Source of the DNA: Micropterus salmoides
Lineage: Eukaryota > Chordata > Actinopteri > Centrarchiformes > Centrarchidae
Length of the DNA: 64,000 bases
Direction: 5' to 3'
NCBI RefSeq assembly: GCF_014851395.1
Contig: NW_024044459.1
Coordinates: 2,640,112 to 2,704,111, forward strand
The position numbers were made by a program, and so were the translations under genes. The notes under the pieces were generated by a model, which did not search any database, was not told the origin of the DNA, and worked only from the letters and a program-made list of their open reading frames with translations. Of the stretch, positions 57,860 to 64,000 are shown piece after piece (within the stretch, counting starts at the first letter, position 1; each line of letters begins with the position of its first letter).

Positions 57860-60103
57860 CAACAATGTTGACTTGTTGTTCATTGTTGACTTGCTATAAT
57901 TATTGTACAGGGCTCTACAGTGCAAGAGTCCCTCTCCCATATGCACTAAATATTACTGCTCCTCTAAAGGTTAGGCCTATGTCTAAAGCTAGTAAGCAAC
58001 CCTGGATAAATGACAGCATTCGCAGCCTAAAAAGGGAATGCAGGAAAGAAGAGCACAGATGGAAAACATCCAGTCTCCAAGTCCATTACCTCAGTCTGAA
58101 GGATTTATTAATTAAATACAATAACATGGTTAAGGATGCGAGAACACATTATTTTTCTGAACTCATTACTACACATAAACACAATCCCAGGTTTCTGTTT
58201 AAAAACCCTGCCCCTCCTTGTGTCTCAGCTGGAAGTAATGATGACTGTGAATTGTTTTTATCTTATTTTACCAATAAGGTGGTGTCATATAGCCTCTATT
58301 ACCCCCACTGCTTCTTACTCAGAGGTCCCTCACCAGCAACAAGAGAGTTTTAACCAGTTTTATCCCATCGGCTTGTCTGAGCTTTTAAAAACAGTATCAC
58401 AAATGAGAGTGTCCTCCAGCCCACTTGATGTAATACCTACAAGGTTTTTACTGAAAGTTATGGATTCTGTTGGGCCTCCCTCATCTCTGTTTCTAACAGC
58501 TCCCTATCTACTGGTTGTGTCCCTGATTATTTTAAAATGGCTTGCGTGAACCCACTTTTAAAGAAACCTGGTTTAGATCCCTCCCTCCCACAAAATTTTA
58601 GACCAATTTTCAAAACTGCATTTTATTGCAAAGATTTTAGAAAGAATTGTGTCCAAACAATTGCTCACTGTACTGGAAAATAACAAATTATATGAGAAGT
58701 TTCAATCTTGTTTCAGGAAGTACCACAGCACTGAGACTGCCCTGCTTAAAGTCACCAATGACCTTTTAATGTCTGCTGATGATGGCATGTGCTCAGTCCT
58801 GGTACTCCTGGACCTTAGCGCTGCTTTTGACACCACTGATCACAATATCATGTTAGGCAAACTGAGGATCTCTGGTACTGCCCTAGAATGGTTTTCATCC
58901 TACCTGTCAAATAGGAAGTTTTGCGTTTCTGTAAACAACTATGTCTCTTCGTTCTGTCCAGTTAAATATGGTGTGCCTCAGGGGTCGGTCTTAGGACCCA
59001 TTTTGTTTTCCTTGTATCTGCTTCCCATTAGACATATTATCCGTAAACATGGTATTTCTTTTCATATTTATGCTGATGACACACAAATGTACTTGCCCAT
59101 CAGATCCACAGACCCTGGAATGCTGAGTTCACTTAACAACTGCCTTGTGAAGTTAAAAAATGGATGTCAAATAATTTCCTCCAGCTGAACTCAGACAAAA
59201 CAGAAATCCCAGTCATTGGGTCCCAGCAGATGGAAGTATTTGTTTGCCATCTGCTGGTTCCCTAGTAAATCAAATTAAGCCTGTTGCAAAGAACCTTGGT
59301 GTTTGGTTTGATAGCAATTTAAATTTTGAGCAGCACACCACAAAGCTTGTTCAATCATGTTTTTATCAATTTAGAAATATAGCAAAAATTCGATCTATGT
59401 TAACTTTTAAGGACACTGAAACCATTTTACATGCCTTCATCTCATCACGCCTGGATTATTGCAACAGCCTTTTCACTTGTTTAACCCAAAAATCTACTGA
59501 TCGACTCCAGACTGTCCAGAACTCAGCTGCCAGGCTTTTAACCAGAACAAAGAAATATGACCACATTACCACTATTTTAGCTTCATTACACTGGCTCCCA
59601 GTATGTTTTAGAAAACAACTTGAAAATTTTATTGATCACTTTTAAAGCTCTTCATGGCCTCTCTCCATGTTATATTTCTGACCTTTTAGTCCCATACACA
59701 CCAGCACGTACCTTGAGATCCTTGGGCAGAGGTCTGCTGTCTGTTCCAGAGTCTCGACTGAAAACTAAAGGGGACAGAGCGTTTGCTGTCAGGGCCCCGA
59801 GGCTCTGGAACAGCCTGCCCGAGGAAATCAGGTCGGCTGAGTCAGTGAACTCTTTAAAGTCCCTTCTTAAATCATACTTTTATAGGAGAGCCTTTCCCAA
59901 TTTTATTTGACTTTACTTTATCCCTTTTATTTTATTCTATTGTACTTATTTTATATTTATCTTAAACGTGTATTTTAGTCTTTTCAATGTTTTCTTGCTT
60001 TTATCTTGTATTGTTTTTGTATTATTGTCTTTTGGGTATTATTATCTTTACACTTGTTAAAGCACTTTGTAACTTGTTTTTGAAAAGTGCTCTACAAATA
60101 AAG

Positions 60104-60135
<32 letters not shown>
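57860..60135 (+). mobile_element. L2-type LINE, 5'-truncated, several frameshifts
   Basis: In order: the endonuclease-RT linker (MSKASKQPWINDSIRSLKRE), RT with LDLSAAFDTTDHN, YGVPQGSVLGPILFSLYLLP and an intact YADD (59069-59080), then SARLLTRTKKYDHIT and the C-terminal SDLLVPYTPARTLRSLGRGL and RLWNSLPEEIRSAESVNSLK. The frames change near 58.2, 58.55, 59.19 and 59.64 kb. The tail is (ATT)n at 60104-60135 after a short 3' UTR. It inserted beside the old gypsy fragment. Confidence 0.92.
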
Positions 60136-61365
60136 CTTACTGTTATCTCAAGAGCTGATTATTTCAGACTAAACTAATACATCATTTTAAGATGTTACAT
60201 TAGGATCAGGCTGAGAGGAAGTTTATTTCTCAGGAGCTGTATGTATGACAAAATGGTCAAAATCTCATATCGATGTTAAATTGAGCCCACTAATGTCTAG
60301 GGAAAAAAAGGAAGAAGAAATCTTATTTTGAATTTTCCTTTCCTCTAGGGTTTGAAGAAACACTAAAGTGTAAATGTAACCTTTGTGTTGCTTGTCCAAG
60401 TATGCTTTTCTAAAGTTAGCATCCAAACAGAATGCTGACTTTTTGTCTAGGAAATTTAGCTTTAGCCTCAGTGTTTAGTATAATATGTATGTAGCCATGA
60501 AAATACTCTTTAACAAACTTATCATGTTAAAGCTAATCAGCTGAGACCTCGTTATCAACCACCTCACTGAGCTAATGTTAATTAGTTTGCTATTAGAGCT
60601 GATAAAACATTATTTCATCCTCTTCCTGAAATCAAGGAGTGATTGTTCATTTGCTGGTTATCATTGTAAACTGCAAATGTGACAAAATGGAAAGTGTAGT
60701 GATAAGTTAGCCAAAGGCCAATTCAGTGCCACATGATGGTTTATACAGTTTTGTAGATGTTTACTAAACATAACAAAGTAGTTCAGTGTACACAGGCATG
60801 TAAATGTATTTATATAGTGCGATCGAGACCCAAGGCCAACCTACAGCTCAAGTCCCCTCTCCCCAGGTTATGCAAAACACCCCATGGAGTCATAATCATA
60901 GGCCTGCAGCTGCTCAGGGAGATCTGCTTACTTAATGGACAGTGGGGGGTGGGAGGGTTAAGGGGGAACTGTTTAATTGATTACCCACTTTGAAGAGTGG
61001 AGGAGGGGATGGATGAAGCCAGACACACACACCATTCTCTCCTCAAACCATCTGCCTGGGGGTCAACATCCCATCACCATCCCAAAAGATGAGGAAAAGG
61101 CAAGCCTCCCCGCCCCCCTTGGCCCCACACAGACCTCTCCATCTTCTCCCTCACTGACCCAGCCGGTGCCCATAGAAAAGTATGGAGTAGATGAATGAAA
61201 TGGGTGAAATAATGAATGTCCCCACAGATGTGATTTCAGTGATTGTAAATGGTGAATCACAGAACTGACCACATGGCTTCACTGTTCAAGGTCACGCAAG
61301 CAGTCTGGTCATTTCCCATCTCTTTACTGTCAGTCCACCAGAATATTGTGTTTGTTCACATATTA
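60136..61365. other. Intergenic, no gene recognised
   Basis: AT-rich, then a GC-richer part at 60.8-61.2 kb with an open stretch of 73 codons that matches nothing I know. Confidence 0.45.
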
Positions 61366-61368
61366 AAT

Positions 61369-61752
61369 ATACACTCAACAAAATTGTAAATGCAACACTT
61401 TTGTTTTTGCCTTCATTCATCATGAGCTGAACTCAAAGATATAAGACTTTCCTTATGTACACAAAAGGCCTTTTTCTCTCAAATATTGTTCACAAATCTG
61501 TCAAAATCTGTGTTAGTGAGCACTTCTCCTTTGCCGAGATAATCCATCCACCTCACAGGCGTGGCATATCAAGAAGCTGATCAGACAGCATGGGTGTTGC
61601 ACAGGTGTGCCTTAGGCTGGCAACTCGGAAATGTGCAGTCCCATCACACAGCACAATGGCACAGATGTCACAAGTTTTGAGGGAGCCTGGCATGCTGAAT
61701 GTCCACCGGAGCTGTTCCCCATGAATTAAATGTTCATTTCTCTACTATAAGA
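61369..61752. mobile_element. Tc1/mariner-like terminal fragment
   Basis: TACACTCAACAAAATTG, GAGCTGAACTCAAAGATATA, CACAAAAGGCCTTTTTCTCT and CGAGATAATCCATCCACCTC form a widespread, strongly conserved fish Tc1-like terminal region. Only one end is present and no transposase is recognisable. The call rests on remembered consensus. Confidence 0.6.
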
Positions 61753-62224
61753 CCACTGGAGAGATACTAGAGCAATCCTTTATTGCTCTCTAGTGGCCAA
61801 AATTAGGAACAGTCCCCAGTAAGCCTTGAAGGGCAGTGTTTTTCAGTCTGGAGCGATTTTACTATGTGTATATAGGTGAAGAAAAGTCAACCAAAAGAAC
61901 ACCAGAAACCCTCCTTAACCTTATTTGTAAATTAATTTTTTATAATTTTGTAATTAATTTCAGAATATTTTTTTGGTTTTGTTTTGTTTTACATTATTTC
62001 ACATTGAAGCTTAATGTTAAGGTATGTTGAGACTGTTTTTTTTCTGAATCAGGACAAAATATCAAGCATTATTATTAAATATCAGCGTTATTTCAGGAGT
62101 CGATAACTATGACCTGGATGACTGAGAACCTTCACAGACATCAAATAATCCCATACTTCTTTTTCATCCCTCGCTATTTTTTCTCTCTTCCTACACTTTG
62201 CAAATACTTTCTCAATGACTGTGA

Positions 62225-62640
62225 ACAGTAACATCAAGTTCACACGAGAAGATGTCCACAACAGTTTGGCTTTCTTGGACTGTGCTGTACACATTGAAGA
62301 GGACAGGAGCCTGCAAATTTTACAGGAAACCCACACACACGGATCAATACTATACGCAACAACATTGTGATTCAGACTTGGCCACGGGTGGCTCTAACGA
62401 CCATGACGATTGTCGTTACAACAGCCAGGAGCACTAACGAATCAGCGGTATCAACGATCCTAGCAAACAATCCCACAGAGGTTAAATAGCTGAGTTTCCC
62501 TACAGTCAGTCAGAACTGATGAAGTCTCTTGGATGAAAGGGACGAAACGTCTTGTAGTATCTTCAACCAAGTCCAGTTGCCCTTGACCTCAACCTTCGTT
62601 GGATATGGGATTATTTCAAGCTAAAAGAAAACAACAACTG
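62225..62640 (+). mobile_element. Penelope-like element remnant (RT end and ribozyme-bearing 3' region)
   Basis: At about 62.24-62.34 kb the frame has VHNSLAFLDCAVHIEEDRSL, then in a neighbouring frame FYRKPTHTDQY, the typical end of Penelope-like reverse transcriptases. The following sequence contains the hammerhead-like core at 62511-62556 and CTTCAACCAAGTCCAGTTGC, words common at the ends of fish Penelope elements. The GIY-YIG endonuclease is absent. The remnant is dead. Confidence 0.75.
62511..62556 (+). ncRNA. Hammerhead ribozyme core in the Penelope-like remnant
   Basis: CTGATGA (62516-62522), stem II GTCTC/GGGAC (62524-62528 and 62539-62543, one G-U pair), then GAAACGTC (62544-62551). 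The A-C/G-U pairs form a two-pair stem III with no loop, and C62551 is the predicted cleavage-site base. Stem I is weak in this copy (A-U, A-U, mismatch, A-U). Hammerheads with a minimal stem III are known from Penelope-like elements. Confidence 0.65.
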
Positions 62641-62643
62641 TGT

Positions 62644-62764
62644 GTAATATTACAGTCCGTCCACCATAAAACGAAAATTATGTGGCCTACCGCAACAGCA
62701 TGGCGTAATGTTACAGTCTATCCAACGTAAAACGAAACTTACGTCACCGCAACAGCAGGATGGC
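62644..62764 (+). repeat. Two-copy tandem duplication of about 60 bp
   Basis: Copies 62644-62704 and 62705-62764 share TACAGTC, TAAAACGAAA and CCGCAACAGCA with scattered changes. Confidence 0.85.
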
Positions 62765-62937
62765 GCCTGATCAAAAAGCACCCGGTGTTATGCCAGCGGA
62801 CCATAGACAAGATAACAGTAACAGCAACTTTAGCATTTAACTGAAATCATGATTGATTTTTGAGTTGAGGCTAGCCAAAGTAAGCCGCAATCCTCAGCTG
62901 AAACTGTTTACGTCTGCTGCGCGCGGCCACATGTGTG

Positions 62938-63306
62938 AGAGGACAACAAACACTGGCAGCTGCTGTGCCATTCATCATGAACTTTGACTTTAAAACTTCA
63001 TACAACAAGGTCCAAACAAAAGAAGGGCTGAACGCAAAATAGGTTAGTAACCTGAGGTTAGTAAACATGTTTAGCTCAGTATTGGCCATCTAACGTTAGC
63101 TTGCTTCTTGCTTTAGCTATGACCTACGGGGAGTTAGCGCCGACTGTCGTCCGTTATGAAAAGACAAATTTGCGTTTGTTCACTTGCCAAATTTGTGGTG
63201 GTCGATTAACGTAATCATTTACGTCCCGCTGTCTGCCATCACATTATTACCGTTGGCTGCAAACAGGTTGCAGGTTTATTGTTGATCATGTAACGTTACA
63301 GTTTTA
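62938..63306 (-). repeat. About 300-bp repeat, copy B (inverted relative to copy A)
   Basis: Reverse complement of 43768-44061, with about 60 extra bases near 62.955-63.015 kb. Confidence 0.8.
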
Positions 63307-63359
63307 TTTAGTTATAATGTTATACTGGTTTGAGAGTCTGGGGAATGTATTGACTTACA

Positions 63360-64000
63360 GTGTCTGTCAGAAGTTTGCGGATGACAAAACCCTCCTTGGG
63401 TTCATCTTTGGTGGAGATGAATATCACCTCCCTCACCAAGAAGGCCCAGCAGAGGATGTACTTCCTGCGGCAGTTGAAGAAGTTCAGCCTGCCAAAGACA
63501 CTGATGGTGCACTTCTACACTGCCATCATTGAGTCCATCCTCACTTCCTCCATCACCATCTGTTTTTTCTGCTGCCACTGCCAGGGACAAGGGCAGGCTG
63601 CAGCATATCATTCGGCCTGCAGAGAAGGTGATTGGCTGCAATCTTTCAACTCTTCAGGACCTGTACACCTCCAGGACTCTGAGGCGTGCAGGAAAGATTG
63701 CAGCTGACCCCACACAAACTGTTTCAGTCACTCCCCTCTGGCAGGAGGCTGCGGTCCAACAGGACCAAAACCTCGTGCCACAAAAACAGCTCCTACCCTT
63801 CTGCAGCTAGCCTCATTAACAAGGGTCCCTCACTGACACCTCCCCCCTCTCAAATACTATATATCTTTGCACATGTAAATATTATTTAATTTCACATCAT
63901 TGTGCATACCCAGTATATTGCACATATTTGTTCTTCATTGTTAAGTGTTAATCGTTATTCTTCTATATTTTTGTCAATCTATCCGATATTTATATACTAC
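63360..64000 (+). mobile_element. CR1/L2-group LINE 3' fragment, runs off the window
   Basis: TKKAQQRMYFLRQLKKFSLP, then KTLMVHFYTAIIESILTSSI matches the family of the antisense LINE in sdf2l1 intron 2. The frames shift near 63.58 kb. The end KGPSLTPPPSQIL and TATTGCACATATTTG words belong to the 3' UTR. It is 5'-truncated. Confidence 0.8.

Noticed and set aside
1..64000. CRISPR arrays, rRNA or bacterial operons
   Set aside because: No regularly spaced identical repeats with unique spacers, no rRNA signature, and the gene structure is plainly vertebrate.

Overview
The window is nuclear DNA from a ray-finned (teleost) fish. The evidence is a vertebrate-type, three-exon sdf2l1 gene with GT-AG introns, a vertebrate microRNA family cluster, and a repeat fauna typical of teleosts: Tc1/Sleeping Beauty-like, hAT-like, L2, Rex1, DIRS1-like, chromodomain Ty3/gypsy and Penelope-like elements. 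The species cannot be named from the sequence. Only one intact host protein gene is recognisable; most of the rest is intergenic DNA and transposon debris.

Layout. 0.5-7.75 kb: sdf2l1 on the + strand (exons 660-855, 5071-5267, 7064-7342), an ER-resident MIR-domain protein ending in HDEL. Intron 1 holds LINE, hAT and Tc1 remnants, and intron 2 holds an antisense LINE. 11.5-20.1 kb: four microRNA hairpins, all on the - strand, in transcription order miR-130c (20.1 kb), miR-301 (19.7 kb), miR-454 (14.4 kb) and miR-130b (11.55 kb). All share the seed AGUGCAA. A GC-rich stretch at 21.8-22.4 kb, with four CCAAT boxes reading on the - strand (three exactly 32 bp apart), is the best promoter candidate for their primary transcript. 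Just upstream lies an unusual 390-bp palindromic module. From memory, the human miR-301b/miR-130b pair is also close to SDF2L1, so the linkage looks ancestral.

24-33 kb: gene-poor, with a fold-back repeat and a hAT transposase remnant. 33.6-36.4 kb: an internally deleted DIRS1-like retroelement that keeps both inverted termini and the internal complementary region. 36.5-37.9 kb: an L2 LINE carrying a 212-bp Harbinger-like MITE with a TAA target duplication. 38.4-39.3 kb: a probable solo LTR. 40.5-40.7 kb: a candidate promoter with a perfect X-box (RFX motif) but no recognisable coding exon after it.

42-64 kb: nested transposons. A complete chromodomain Ty3/gypsy element (49,375-54,726, minus strand, TSD CATTA) and a Rex1 LINE lie inside an older GGAAC-rich repeat, and this in turn sits between two pieces of an older gypsy copy. 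An L2 LINE, a Tc1-like fragment, a Penelope-like remnant with a hammerhead ribozyme core, and a LINE 3' piece follow. All retroelement reading frames seen here are broken by frameshifts, deletions or lost catalytic residues.
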